Assembly: GCA_928724745.1 (NCBI GenBank)
Contig: CAKMXJ010000015.1
Span: 434,001-498,000 of the forward strand
Direction of reading: 5' to 3'
Source: Anthracocystis setariae
Lineage: Eukaryota; Basidiomycota; Ustilaginomycetes; Ustilaginales; Ustilaginaceae
Length of the DNA stretch: 64,000 nucleotides
Shown here piece by piece: positions 15,762 to 25,833 of the stretch (positions are counted from its first letter, which is position 1; each line of letters opens with the position of its first letter). Below the pieces are notes generated by a model. The model did no database searches. It was not told the origin of the DNA and saw only the letters and a list, made by a program, of their open reading frames with translations. Position numbers and translations under genes: made by a program.

Positions 15762-17618
15762 ATGGTCAAGGTGCTCTTCGAGACCGCCGTAGGCTTCTGC
15801 CTCTTCAACGTCTCGGACTCGTCCAAGCTCGAGTCCGCCAAGAACCTTCACGAGTCTCTCGACTCGGCCGAGGGTGCCAGCAACCTCCTCAAGCTTTCTG
15901 CTATCCACCGCTTCACCAACACCGCCGAGGCTGTTGAGGACATCTCCGCCATCAATGAAGGCAAGATGAGCAAGAGCCTCAAAAAGTTCCTCACCGACGA
16001 GATCGTCGAGGGCAAGGGCAAGGCCAAGGAAAACCTCATCGTTGCCGAATCCAAGCTTGGTACGTCCTCCATCACCCACCCCAACCACCAACACCGAAGA
16101 ATGAATGTGCTGACTCACTGTGTTTCTCTTCTGTCTCGTTCCCAAACAGCTTCCAACATTGCCAAGAAGCTCGGCATCCAGGTCACTTACGACAGCGAGC
16201 TCCTCGACCTTTACCGTGGCATCCGCGAGAACCTCGCTGTCCTTCTTTCCTCGTCCACCGGCGGCGAGTCGCTCGACCCGCGTGACCTTAACACCATGAG
16301 CCTCGGTCTCTCGCACAGCTTGAGTCGCTACAAGCTCAAGTTCTCGCCCGACAAGGTCGACACCATGGTCGTCCAGGCTATCGGCTTGCTCGACGACCTC
16401 GACAAGGAGATCAACATTTACGCCATGCGTGTCAAGGAATGGTACGGTTGGCACTTCCCCGAGATGGGCAAGATCATCACCGACAATCTCGCCTACGCCA
16501 AGGTCATCCGCGCCATGGGTTTCCGTACCAACGCCTCGGCTACCGATTTTTCCGAGATCCTCCCCGAGGAGATCGAGGAGACGCTCAAGGCCGCCGCCGA
16601 GATCTCGATGGGTACCGAGATCTCCGAGACCGATCTCGAGCACATCTGGAGCCTCTGCGACCAGGTCATCTCCATCACCCAGTACCGCACCCAGCTCTAC
16701 CAGTACCTTCAGAACCGTATGGCCGCTATCGCCCCCAACCTTACCGCGCTGGTCGGTGACCTGGTCGGCGCGCGTCTCATCAGCCACGCCGGTTCGCTCA
16801 TGAACCTCGCCAAGCACCCTGCCTCCACCGTCCAGATCCTCGGTGCCGAAAAGGCGCTCTTCCGCGCGCTCAAGACCAAGCACGACACGCCCAAGTACGG
16901 TCTCATCTACCACACCTCGCTCGTCGGTCAGGCGCCACAGAAGCTCAAGGGTAAGATGGCGCGTATGGTCGCCACCAAGGCCGCGCTCTCGATTCGTCTG
17001 GATGCGTTGGCCGATGCCGAGACCAAGGGCGAAGAAGGCGCTCCCACTGTGGGGATCGAGGCTCGTGCCAAGCTCGAGTCTCGTCTGCGAGCTCTCGAGA
17101 TGCAGTCGGGTCTTTCGGGCATGCGCTCGGCAAGAGCCGCTGCTGGCGATCAGGGGTACAAGCAGAAGGGCTTCCAGATGGAGGCGGGTGGTCGATCGTA
17201 CAATGCCGCCGCCGATGCTGCTGGGCCTAGCGACATGGCTGCCGCCGCCAACATTGCGCCTTCGATGCTTCCCTCGACACCAGCCAAGAAGACGGCTGCC
17301 AACGGTGAGGATGGGGATGAGAAGAAGCTGAGCAAGGAGGAGAGGAAGGCGCTGAAGAAGGCGAGGAAGTCCGAGATCGTCGCGGCTGCGGCGGCTTCGG
17401 AACCTACTACGCCCGTTGCGGGTAAGGAGGAGTTGAGCAAGGAGGAGAGGAAGGCACTCAAAAAGGCGAAGAAGGAGGAGGCCGGGGCGGATGGTGTCGA
17501 GACGCCTAAGAAGGAGAAGAAGGATAAGAAGAAGCGTTCCGCGGATGAGGCCGAGGTGAATGGTACGCCTAGGTCCGAGCCAGGGTCCAGCAAGAAGAAG
17601 AAGTCCAAGAAGGACTAG
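15762..17618 (+). CDS. NOP58: Nop58, box C/D snoRNP core protein; one 90-nt intron
   Basis: Exons 15762-16059 and 16150-17618 give 588 aa. The intron 16060-16149 has GTACGT and CAAACAG ends and a CTGAC branch-like site. It is 90 nt and contains no in-frame stop, so unspliced mRNA would encode a 30-residue insertion. The spliced junction restores ESKLASNIAKKLGI. N-terminal NOP5 domain (VLFETAVGFCLFNV), central coiled coil and Nop domain (GARLISHAGSLMNLAKHPASTVQILGAEKALFRALK), and a C-terminal KKE/KKD-rich tail ending KKKKSKKD. The protein binds snoRNA and fibrillarin to guide rRNA 2'-O-methylation in the nucleolus. The start is the first ATG after a C/T-rich leader. Confidence 0.96.
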   Translation: MVKVLFETAVGFCLFNVSDSSKLESAKNLHESLDSAEGASNLLKLSAIHRFTNTAEAVEDISAINEGKMSKSLKKFLTDEIVEGKGKAKENLIVAESKLGTSSITHPNHQHRRMNVLTHCVSLLSRSQTASNIAKKLGIQVTYDSELLDLYRGIRENLAVLLSSSTGGESLDPRDLNTMSLGLSHSLSRYKLKFSPDKVDTMVVQAIGLLDDLDKEINIYAMRVKEWYGWHFPEMGKIITDNLAYAKVIRAMGFRTNASATDFSEILPEEIEETLKAAAEISMGTEISETDLEHIWSLCDQVISITQYRTQLYQYLQNRMAAIAPNLTALVGDLVGARLISHAGSLMNLAKHPASTVQILGAEKALFRALKTKHDTPKYGLIYHTSLVGQAPQKLKGKMARMVATKAALSIRLDALADAETKGEEGAPTVGIEARAKLESRLRALEMQSGLSGMRSARAAAGDQGYKQKGFQMEAGGRSYNAAADAAGPSDMAAAANIAPSMLPSTPAKKTAANGEDGDEKKLSKEERKALKKARKSEIVAAAAASEPTTPVAGKEELSKEERKALKKAKKEEAGADGVETPKKEKKDKKKRSADEAEVNGTPRSEPGSSKKKKSKKD

Positions 17619-18023
17619 CTTCCTGCCCATTTTGTGAGGCCTCCCCTGCCCACTCCCCCCCTCCTTCGGTTTCGTTTCTTTTTTGATTTTACATCGTTTG
17701 TTCTTCATTAGTGTACATTCCCAGCCTTCCTTTTGCCCTCGCTCTCGCTCTCGCCCTTTCCTTTTTCTTTTCGTGGTTCTGTCGTGTAGTAATAACGTTT
17801 CCCCCCCCCCCCCTTCATCATTCGTTCGCTCTGTGCAACAGTGTGTGGTGTGAATGGTTTGCAGCTCGAATGCACAATATGGTTTAAAGCTGCACCGGCG
17901 GATGGATGGAGGTGCAAGTTTTCAGACGGGATCAAGCTCGTTTTGGGGGTTGATGGGAGTTTGAAATGCATGCCACTAAAAAAAAAGGGAAGTTGTACAG
18001 GAATGGAGGGGGGGGGAGGGGGT

Positions 18024-18727
18024 TTAGACGACGCGACGTACTTCGAATTGACGTTTGACAAAGTAGATTTGGCACGAGCAGACGGCGACGAGGATGAAGC
18101 CTTGAATGATGGACCACCACTTGACCCTTGTGTTGGTACTCTCCGCAGCTGCATATCAGAGAGAGAGAGAGGGAGAGTTAGCTTTGTCCTGCTCCATAAA
18201 AACGAATAGGGTCAGGGGATGGGGGACTTACTATTTCGATGAACTCTCTCCCTAATGACGAGATACTCCTGTTCGTCCTTAACTGCTTGAAGACCTGCGG
18301 CGAGGTCTCTGATTTCCCTTTCGATGGGCAACATGTCACCTTCATCGGGCACGTAGATGATGCCATGTACGTTGAACGAGACGGTCTTGTCCGACACCGT
18401 GCTGAATTCGTTGCTGAAACAATAGGTGTAGCGACCGTCATCTTGGGCGGTGAACGAGTAGGTGCCGGTATCTTTTCTGTTCTGTTTGAAGAGCGGACGA
18501 TCTTTAGGATCGACGAGGACGACGTCGATATCGAGATGTCCGCCTCCACCCACTTGGTATGTGAGCGTCATTTGATCGCCGTGATGAAGGTCTTCGAAGA
18601 AACATTCCTTGGCGTGTGGGCCAAGTTCGATCATGTGCGCCCGACTCGAGTGCGAGAGCGAGAGAATGAGGAGCAGGGCTAACGTCCAGCTGGAAAACAC
18701 CAACATCGGTGAGAGTCGATTCAACAT
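18024..18727 (-). CDS. EMP24: p24-family cargo receptor Emp24 (TMED2-like); one 83-nt intron
   Basis: Exons 18232-18727 and 18024-18148 on the minus strand give 206 aa, typical for p24 proteins. The intron 18149-18231 has GTAAGT and TGCAG ends, and splicing yields RNTAESTNTRVKWW. The product has a signal peptide (LALLLILSLSHSSRA), a GOLD domain with the disulphide pair in KECFFEDL and YTYCFSNEF, a coiled coil (REIRDLAAGLQAVKDEQEYL) and one membrane segment. The cytosolic tail ends VKRQFEVRRVV, very like TMED2, although one of the usual two Phe is Gln. It cycles between ER and Golgi in COPI/COPII vesicles, helping cargo and GPI-anchored protein export. The frame is open upstream through a GT repeat, but the signal peptide places the start at 18727. 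Confidence 0.94.
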
Positions 18728-18743
18728 GGTGAAATCTTGGCCG

Positions 18744-18745
<2 letters not shown>

Positions 18746-18780
<35 letters not shown>
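18746..18780. repeat. (TG)n dinucleotide repeat in the EMP24 leader
   Basis: About 17 TG units, 19 bp upstream of the EMP24 start codon, followed by a G/A-rich stretch. Confidence 0.9.
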
Positions 18781-18782
<2 letters not shown>

Positions 18783-19496
18783 AGAGGGGGGGATGAGGTT
18801 GTACGATCGTTATTGAGGTGCGTGTCGTGGTGTTGCCTTTCTGATAATGTGTCGTTAGATGTCGTAGCTGAGATGAGAAGGTCGTAGTGATTCCTGCCGA
18901 GCACGTCGGTCTTGTTGCCGATACCAGGATGTAGGACAGGTAATGCCGAGCAAGACGTACCTAACGAAGCTGGAAGAAAGTATGTCAGCTGCAACTCTAG
19001 ACCTCAAAGCTTGAATCCAACACAGTTGGCCAGCTCACTCACATCCACGCACACCTCGTCATCTTGCCCGATGTAGTTCTTCTCTCTAAACCACTTCCGA
19101 TGCGATTGATTGATCCAAACTTATTCCGAGACTTGGGCTGCCAAAACCAACACTACTTTGGATAGAAAATAGGATCAAGCTACACAGTCGATCACTACAA
19201 ATTTTTGTATTCCGCATTCACACCTCGCCTTTTCGTTTTGATTTGAAATCTCGTCTGCTTGCTTGCTTTCTTGCTTGCTCAGTTACAGCCAGGCGTAAGA
19301 GGGTGCGCGTTCGGTGCTGCAACTCGAATTGAAAGGATAAGGAGCAGCCAGTTGTAGTGGGAGCGTAGAGCAGCTGCGAGAGCGATATGCCGAAACTGTT
19401 GGTTTGGAATTTTTCGAGATTTCAAAGACAGGCGGCGGTGGCGGAGGGAGGGGGGAAAGCGCGCTCGCTGTTGTTCTCGTCCGCAACCGACTCTGC

Positions 19497-19537
<41 letters not shown>

Positions 19538-19649
19538 GAGAGAGGAAGAGTGAGAGGAGAGCATTTCCAGTCACTTGGTGGCTACCCGAACCTCCTCCCT
19601 CCACTACCACCAACCCGACCAACATCTGGCATATCATCCATAGAACAAG
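18781..19649. promoter_or_regulatory. Divergent promoter region between EMP24 and RanBP1
   Basis: About 870 bp with no supported ORF. It includes a mixed (GT)n(GA)n repeat at 19494-19537. Confidence 0.6.
19494..19537. repeat. (GT)n(GA)n compound microsatellite
   Basis: Alternating GT followed directly by GA units, upstream of the RanBP1 start. Confidence 0.85.
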
Positions 19650-20362
19650 ATGGCTGACACTGAAGCTACCAAGCCCACCGTCGATGCTGTAAGTACACAC
19701 CTCTACTCCCCAACACCTTGCAAACGGCACAGACAACTGATTCTCCCAACTCCACTTTTCCCCCTCCCCTCCCCACACCCACCAAACAGACCGAGCAGAC
19801 CGGTGCTGGCGCTGCCGAGGAGACGGAGAACGACCCACACTTTGAACCGGTCATTAAGCTCGAAAACCAGGTCGAGGTGAAAACACACGAGGAGGACGAG
19901 GAGGTTACGTTCAAGATGCGTGCCAAGCTCTTCCGGTTCGACAAGGATGCCAAGGAGTGGAAGGAACGCGGTACGGGTGATGTGCGTCTTCTTCAACACA
20001 AGCAGACTCACAAGGTGCGTCTCGTCATGCGTCGTGACAAGACGCTCAAGGTGTGCGCCAACCATTACGTTACCTCGGACATGAAGCTTTCGCCCAACAT
20101 CGGCTCCGATCGTTCGTGGGTGTACAACGTCGCTGCCGATGTCGCCGATGGCGAGCCTACGGCTGAGACGCTTGCGATTCGATTCGCCAACTCGGACAAC
20201 GCCAATGCTTTCAAGGAAGCGTTCGAGGCAGCACAGAAGAAGAACGCCGAGGCAAAGGCAGGTGGTGCCGCTGCACCAGTAGAGAAGAAGGAGGACGAGG
20301 ACAAGGACGAGGACAAGGACGAGGACAAGCAACAGGCCAAGGACGACGAGAAGAAGGAGTAA
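19650..20362 (+). CDS. YRB1: RanBP1/Yrb1, Ran-binding protein; one 101-nt intron
   Basis: Exons 19650-19688 and 19790-20362 give 203 aa. The first exon codes only 13 residues ([13 protein letters not shown]). The intron has GTAAGT and AACAG ends. The Ran-binding domain shows [67 protein letters not shown] and the closing [16 protein letters not shown]. The C terminus is charged ([15 protein letters not shown]). RanBP1 is the cytoplasmic co-factor that helps RanGAP hydrolyse Ran-GTP after nuclear export. Length and domain are typical. Confidence 0.96.
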
Positions 20363-20704
20363 ATATTTCGATCCACACCGAGTCGTAGGCAGGAAAGAGT
20401 GCAACTTCAAGCTGTAATCCCCGCAACCCGAATCGCGCAGTCCTCGTTCGTTTCCTTGACCCAGGCCAAGGCGTGTTTCCCCCCTTCCCCCCATCCCGCC
20501 AGTGTGCAACAAAGCACACATTGATATCCCCTCTTGCAGCTGCATCTCAATCTAGCCTGCCCTCCTCTCTTTCGCACACCATTTGACGAACGAATGACAC
20601 ACCAAAAAAAAAAAAGAAAGAAAGAAAGAAAGATGAATTTGCACAAACCCTCTTGGCGTGGGTCTTTGGCATCAACTGCAGCCTACTAACTTACCTGAGC
20701 CAAT
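20363..20704. other. Convergent 3' ends of RanBP1 and TFC1
   Basis: 340 bp of untranslated sequence with a poly-A/GAAA repeat near 20604-20632. On the minus strand a consensus donor CAG|GTAAGT lies about 10 nt past the TFC1 stop, so the TFC1 3' UTR may contain an intron. Confidence 0.5.
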
Positions 20705-22636
20705 CTACAAGTTTGGGTTTGATTGACGATCTTCGTCGGCCCACCTGTGCCTTAACCTCTCTACGATCCTCTTCACCTCGTCCTCCGCTAGTGGATGACC
20801 GGTATCCGCGAGCGCTTTGAACCTGGCGGTCACGAGCGCACGGATCACGTCCAACGCGCGCCGCGTATACCACCCCGACTCTGAATCCCACGTATCACTC
20901 AACCACTTCACCTCGCCCTCCTGATTACTTCGCCAGATATACGGCTTGATCAGTTGATCGTGTACATCGCACAGTTGGAAATTGCCCACAGTGCGATGGA
21001 GTGACACTCCGTCAAAGATATGTGTGTCCCTCACCCTCTCCCTCGCTGTGCTGGACCTCGGTTGTTGGGGTGGATGATCGTCTTCCTCCTCCTCCCCCTC
21101 CTCCTCCCCTGCCGCCGCTGCGGTCACCTCGTCAGAATTCCGTTGCAAACCCTGCACGCCCAACCTACTTTCCCTCCCCACTGGCGCCCCCCGGCGCAAA
21201 AACAACCTTTGGTAAATCCTACTCCCGCTATCCTGCCTCACATCATACCCAAACCTCACGATCGTATCCCTCCACGGCCCACCCACCATGGAATACCCCA
21301 CCAACGCATAATACACCTTCTCATTCGTCCCGTTCAACTCGCGATACTCGGCCTCGTCCAACCTATTCTTGAGCGCCACCCTCGACCACACCGGTCTCTC
21401 CACCAGCAGCTCGCGTAATCGCGCCAGCAGCTGCGGTTCGCACCGATGCTCGATCCTCACCACATCCGCCAGTGGCTTGAGTGGCACCTTGGTGTCACGT
21501 CCTACCCGGAACGGCTGTGGCGCAATGTTGGACAGCCGCACGCGATTCACAAACCGCTGCATCTCACCCGCACCGAGGTCGGATCGCGACAGCGCCATCG
21601 CCAGCGGCGTCGAGCCCGGCAGCCGCGTAAGATGCCGAGGCGTAGCAACGGTGCGCAACTCGCTGTACGGAGTTTGTTGCAAGTTGTAGTTGAACGGCAC
21701 TTCGAGCCGGCTGAAGAAGGCGGGCGGCACCATGTGCAGGTTGCTCTTGGGCGGGGCATCCGGCTGGGTCGCGTCGGCGAGTTGATAGTCCTCGAGCTGG
21801 GCGGGGATTCGGAAGTTCTGCAGAGCTTGCAGATCCATCGTTGCAAGTGCCTTGTGCAGCACCATCACCGGATCGAGCCCATTTGCATCTGCATCTTGTG
21901 CAGTGGTGGAGACGTCGGGCTGAAAGGCAAAGTCAGCCATGCTGCGGAATCGGACGGTATTGGTAGCCATGCCAAGCACTTCGACAACGTATTCCTTCTT
22001 GATGCGTCCCGTATATCGACCCTGCTCGACGTGTGTGCTTGTATGTCCATTAGCAGGTTCGATGTGAGTCGATTCGCCATCGGCAAACAAGGCCGGATCG
22101 AGCGTCATGTGGTCATTTTGCCAAGATGAAGGGGCTGAACGTTGACGTTTGCGCTTTTTCTGACGCCAGGTGCGCCTGACGATTCGAACGATGATGTTGT
22201 GCGTAGGTACTGCTTCGCCCAGCAACGGTGCTCGGTACACCTGATCGAGGTCGCTGTTGGATGCTGCATCGTTCGAAGATGGTGGAGCGCCGAAGCTTCC
22301 AAGCCGACACTCGACGATCTTTATCGCTTCGTTTGGGATCTTTGAGAGGAAGTTGAGTGCCTCGTGAGGGTCGCTTGTCAATGGCGGGAGTGTAGACGGA
22401 TGTAGCGTTGAGAGCGCCCGTTCGAGGCCGGTGTACGATGCGGAGGAGGAGGAGGTAGCTTGGGTCTGATCGTCGTGTGACAAGACACCGGGGTATTCGA
22501 TATTGAGGAACGCGGTGGATGGAATGGGTTGTGGCCTGACAAAGTGTGCTCCGGCTGCGCGACTGGCGTGGGACGCTTGAGATGGCTGAGGATCGATGGC
22601 GCGTGCCTTGCCTTTGGCCGCTGAGGGAATAGACAT
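20705..22636 (-). CDS. TFC1: TFIIIC subunit tau95/GTF3C5 (Tfc1/Sfc1)
   Basis: 643 aa from ATG at 22636 (MSIPSAAKG); the frame is open further upstream but that part looks like leader. Conserved features are FLNIEYPGVLSHDD near the N terminus, IIVRIVRRTWRQKKRKR, PPAFFSRLEVPFNYNLQQTPY, RCEPQLLARLRELLVERPVWSR, YYALVGYSMVGGPWRDTIVRFGYDVRQD and the C-terminal IKPYIW. An acidic EEEGEEEEDDH stretch interrupts the last third. This subunit binds box A of tRNA-type Pol III promoters as part of the tauA lobe of TFIIIC, and works in the nucleus. It is transcribed divergently from POL12. Confidence 0.9.
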   Translation of the reverse strand: MSIPSAAKGKARAIDPQPSQASHASRAAGAHFVRPQPIPSTAFLNIEYPGVLSHDDQTQATSSSSASYTGLERALSTLHPSTLPPLTSDPHEALNFLSKIPNEAIKIVECRLGSFGAPPSSNDAASNSDLDQVYRAPLLGEAVPTHNIIVRIVRRTWRQKKRKRQRSAPSSWQNDHMTLDPALFADGESTHIEPANGHTSTHVEQGRYTGRIKKEYVVEVLGMATNTVRFRSMADFAFQPDVSTTAQDADANGLDPVMVLHKALATMDLQALQNFRIPAQLEDYQLADATQPDAPPKSNLHMVPPAFFSRLEVPFNYNLQQTPYSELRTVATPRHLTRLPGSTPLAMALSRSDLGAGEMQRFVNRVRLSNIAPQPFRVGRDTKVPLKPLADVVRIEHRCEPQLLARLRELLVERPVWSRVALKNRLDEAEYRELNGTNEKVYYALVGYSMVGGPWRDTIVRFGYDVRQDSGSRIYQRLFLRRGAPVGRESRLGVQGLQRNSDEVTAAAAGEEEGEEEEDDHPPQQPRSSTARERVRDTHIFDGVSLHRTVGNFQLCDVHDQLIKPYIWRSNQEGEVKWLSDTWDSESGWYTRRALDVIRALVTARFKALADTGHPLAEDEVKRIVERLRHRWADEDRQSNPNL

Positions 22637-23093
22637 GGTATGGTCGAGTGGGGAAGGCAAGGGAAGGTTTGACCTACTAGATTGCCCTATCGCGTGTTTA
22701 AATGCATCAGTAATAGCAGTGATCGAAAAGAAAGCCAACGAATGTGTGGTGAAGCTAGGATGTGATGGGATGGGATGGGATGGATGGATGGATGGATGGA
22801 ACAAACAAGTTTCGGTCGGTGGTGGACCCTGAAATCTAAACTCACCAATGCGACCCCGCATCCGAAACCCGAGTTTTAGAGTCAGTCGATTCGAAAGGCG
22901 AAAGGCGATTCACTCATCAACGCGACGCGGTGCGGTGCGGTTTCCTTTTTTTTTTTTTTTTCCTGAATTGGGCGGCGCGTCGGCGGAAATTGTAGCTGAA
23001 ACGGACACCAACACTTACCATTTCGTTGTGTTGCTTTGCTGCTCGACATTCATCCCCTCCTCCACTCATCTTCTCATCCATCACAACGAAGCA
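22637..23093. promoter_or_regulatory. Divergent promoter region of TFC1 and POL12
   Basis: 457 bp between the two start codons, with a (GGAT)n repeat at 22766-22800 and a poly-T tract near 22949-22962. Confidence 0.6.
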
Positions 23094-25331
23094 ATGGTGG
23101 TGGCTACAGAACTCAGCGTCCGACTCGCAGACCACTTTGGTCCTTACATCGCCTCGGACCCCTCCCTCCTCTCCGAGACCACATCCATCTGCACCCATTA
23201 CAGCATCACACCCGAGGATCTCTTCTACAAATGGGAGGCATTCGCCTTGAACCACAACATACCTATATCACAACCGCTCACCATTGAACATGCCAGGGAA
23301 CTGCGCAAGATCATCGCGACCTCAGTCAACGCCGCCACCAACGACGCTGTCGCTTCGACACCGCTCAAGCCTTCGGTTGCACTCAACAGGGGCAAGATCG
23401 CAGCCGACTTCAACGCCATGCTCGCCATCAAGGGTACACCCATCAAGACAACTGTCAACAGAGATGCCTTTCAAACACCTTACCGTCCCGCCTCGTCGCT
23501 GGGCAATTCGCCCTTTGGTGGACCCGGCGTCACGCCAGCTACTGCTTCAGCCTACAAGCCCGCTGCGGGCCTCCGCGATGCAGACGTCCACATGAGCGAC
23601 ATTGATTCTCCCTCGCGTCCTGCTCCCTCCGCCGCTGCTATCTCTTCCTCCTCCTCCTCCTCCACCACCAAGCATCCGCACTGGTCCATCCTGGAATCGC
23701 TCAACGAACACTTACCCCTGTCTGGCTCTGGCTCTCAACTCGCCGCACCTACGCCGGTGGGATCCAAGAAACCGTCGTCGCGCGTCTCGCTCGCCATGGC
23801 CACCGATCCCAAAGCGTGGAATTACCGCTACATGTTTGAGAAGAAAGGCGAACGCTCGCAAGTGCTCGATGATCGCATCGACGATTATGCGTCCATGCTT
23901 CGTATCGCCTATTCGATCGATGACGCCGACGAGTTTGGCGATCCTTCGCTTCCGTCGCAGGAACCCATCTGGGTGGTCGGTCGCATTTGTCCGCTTCTCC
24001 CCGCGCCCGAGTCATCCGCGGGTCAATCGCTCCTGGCGAAAGCGGCGTCCAAGGCCAAATCCCACGAAGATGCGTTTGGGCTGCCTAAGCTCGCCGAGAG
24101 CGGCGTGGTGTTGGAGAGTTCGCGCATGATGGGTTCTGGTAATCGCACGCCGTTGGTGTTCGATAAGGGATGTGTGGTGAGGCATACACCGCAGGATCCG
24201 GGCACCGCGGGGATGGCAACGACGTTGTCGCTGTTTCCTGGTCAGATCGTCCTGTGTAGGGGTATCAATGCGGGCGCAGACAAGTTTGCCGTATCCGAGA
24301 TCTGCTTCCCACCTCCACTGCCGTTGGCAGTGCATACCGCGGATGAGGCGCTTGACCATTCGTATTCGCCAAGTAAACTCAATGGTCGTGAGCTGAATAT
24401 CGTCGCTGCGTCCGGACCCTTTACGAGCGATGAGGATCTGGAGTATGCACCATGGCATAGGTTGATGGACGAACTCGAGGCAGGTGGGTTACCTATTCTT
24501 GGTGACGAGCCAGAGTCGACGACGGCGCGAGGTAGGAGAGGTGTGCCTGATACACTCATCCTGACAGGTCCTTTCGTCTGCTCCACCCATCCGCTCTTAC
24601 CTTTCTCCACCTTGTTGCCCGAAGAGATCTTTGCCAAGCACATCTCATCGCGTCTGTCAACCCTCATCGCCAAATATCCAGCTACCATGGTGGTCCTAAT
24701 CCCGTCGGTGTCTGACATTCTAAATCGACATTCGGCGTTTCCGCAGCCTGCCTTTTCCAAGGATGACGCGACCTCTGTATTGGGCTTACCGAAACAGCGC
24801 GTTCGGTGTTTGCCGAACCCGAGTGTGTTCTACATCAACGAGTTGGTGGTTGGCGTATGCAGTGCGGATTGTTTGGGCGATCTAAAGTCGGAGGAGATGG
24901 TGATGCGGATTGAAGCGTCGTCTTCGGGTGGCGATGTGGTCAAGGCTTCTGAGGCGGTAGCGGGGAAGAACAAGGAAACAAATACGAGGTGGTCACGAGC
25001 AGTGCTATCGCAGAGGACCTTTTACCCGCTTTATCCACCCCCAACGTCGTCAGCTTTGGCATACGATACTTCGCATAGTCATCTGCTGAATTTCCCAGCA
25101 GTTACGCCGGATTTGCTCATCCTGCCCAGCTCCAAACTCACCAAACCCTTCATCCGCGTAGTCAACTCGGCCTGCATCATCCAACCAGGCTCCCTCTACA
25201 AGCAACTCGCAACGATAGCTTCGCTCCAAATTCAGCCCTTGCCAAAGAATCATCTCGAGACTTGCCCCGAGCCGGCTCAGCTCAATTCGTCACTTTACGA
25301 TCGAGCCAGAATCGACCTCCTCCACCTCTAA
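23094..25331 (+). CDS. POL12: DNA polymerase alpha subunit B (Pol12/POLA2)
   Basis: 745 aa from ATG at 23094 (MVVATELSV), which follows a C/T-rich leader; the frame is open upstream but that part looks untranslated. The N terminus is a helical domain. It is followed by a Ser-rich linker and the OB plus inactive calcineurin-like phosphoesterase region. Visible there are TLSLFPGQIVLCRGINA, LILTGPFVCSTHPLLPFSTL, VVLIPSVSDILNRHSAFPQP, RVRCLPNPSVFYINELVVGV and the end PDLLILPSSKLTKPFIRVVNSACIIQPGSL. The protein is the regulatory subunit tethering Pol alpha-primase at replication forks in the nucleus. It is intronless and of normal length for fungi. Confidence 0.95.
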   Translation: MVVATELSVRLADHFGPYIASDPSLLSETTSICTHYSITPEDLFYKWEAFALNHNIPISQPLTIEHARELRKIIATSVNAATNDAVASTPLKPSVALNRGKIAADFNAMLAIKGTPIKTTVNRDAFQTPYRPASSLGNSPFGGPGVTPATASAYKPAAGLRDADVHMSDIDSPSRPAPSAAAISSSSSSSTTKHPHWSILESLNEHLPLSGSGSQLAAPTPVGSKKPSSRVSLAMATDPKAWNYRYMFEKKGERSQVLDDRIDDYASMLRIAYSIDDADEFGDPSLPSQEPIWVVGRICPLLPAPESSAGQSLLAKAASKAKSHEDAFGLPKLAESGVVLESSRMMGSGNRTPLVFDKGCVVRHTPQDPGTAGMATTLSLFPGQIVLCRGINAGADKFAVSEICFPPPLPLAVHTADEALDHSYSPSKLNGRELNIVAASGPFTSDEDLEYAPWHRLMDELEAGGLPILGDEPESTTARGRRGVPDTLILTGPFVCSTHPLLPFSTLLPEEIFAKHISSRLSTLIAKYPATMVVLIPSVSDILNRHSAFPQPAFSKDDATSVLGLPKQRVRCLPNPSVFYINELVVGVCSADCLGDLKSEEMVMRIEASSSGGDVVKASEAVAGKNKETNTRWSRAVLSQRTFYPLYPPPTSSALAYDTSHSHLLNFPAVTPDLLILPSSKLTKPFIRVVNSACIIQPGSLYKQLATIASLQIQPLPKNHLETCPEPAQLNSSLYDRARIDLLHL

Positions 25332-25641
25332 CCCTCACTCCTATCCTATCCTATTCTTAAATTTTGCCATGCTTTTTCACACAACTTCGATCCGCATTTT
25401 CTGGGCACAATGCTGAAAATCAAACCTTGCCAATTACTACCACAAACTGCTGGATGATGTTTATATTGGATGATAATGTGAAATGCTAACGACCGACGCA
25501 ACTGTTAGGGGGGAGAGAGAAGATTCCAAACGCAGCCCGTACCACATGGCGAGAGCGATGGGCTGGTTGGGACAAGAAACACGAAAAGTATATAAAATGC
25601 TAAAAAAAAAAAGAAGAAAAAAAATATATATATGAGAAAAG
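25332..25641. other. Convergent 3' ends of POL12 and the BTG-domain gene
   Basis: 310 bp of untranslated sequence with A-rich and TA-rich runs near 25602-25632. No gene seen. Confidence 0.6.
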
Positions 25642-25798
25642 TCAAAACACCTGTTGTGGCTGAAGCCTGACTAACCCCGACTGAAGATCCAACCCAAAGC
25701 TGACCACGTCCATGGACGTCATAACTACTGTCTCAACGTTGGCCACCTTAGAGTGCTTGGACGGCGAGCTATTGACACTCGACAATCCCCCCTCCCCC

Positions 25799-25833
<35 letters not shown>

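Noticed and set aside
15714..17708. 664-codon open frame on the minus strand opposite NOP58
   Set aside because: It is antisense to a clear Nop58 gene; the Leu/Gly/Arg-rich composition is a by-product of GC3 bias.
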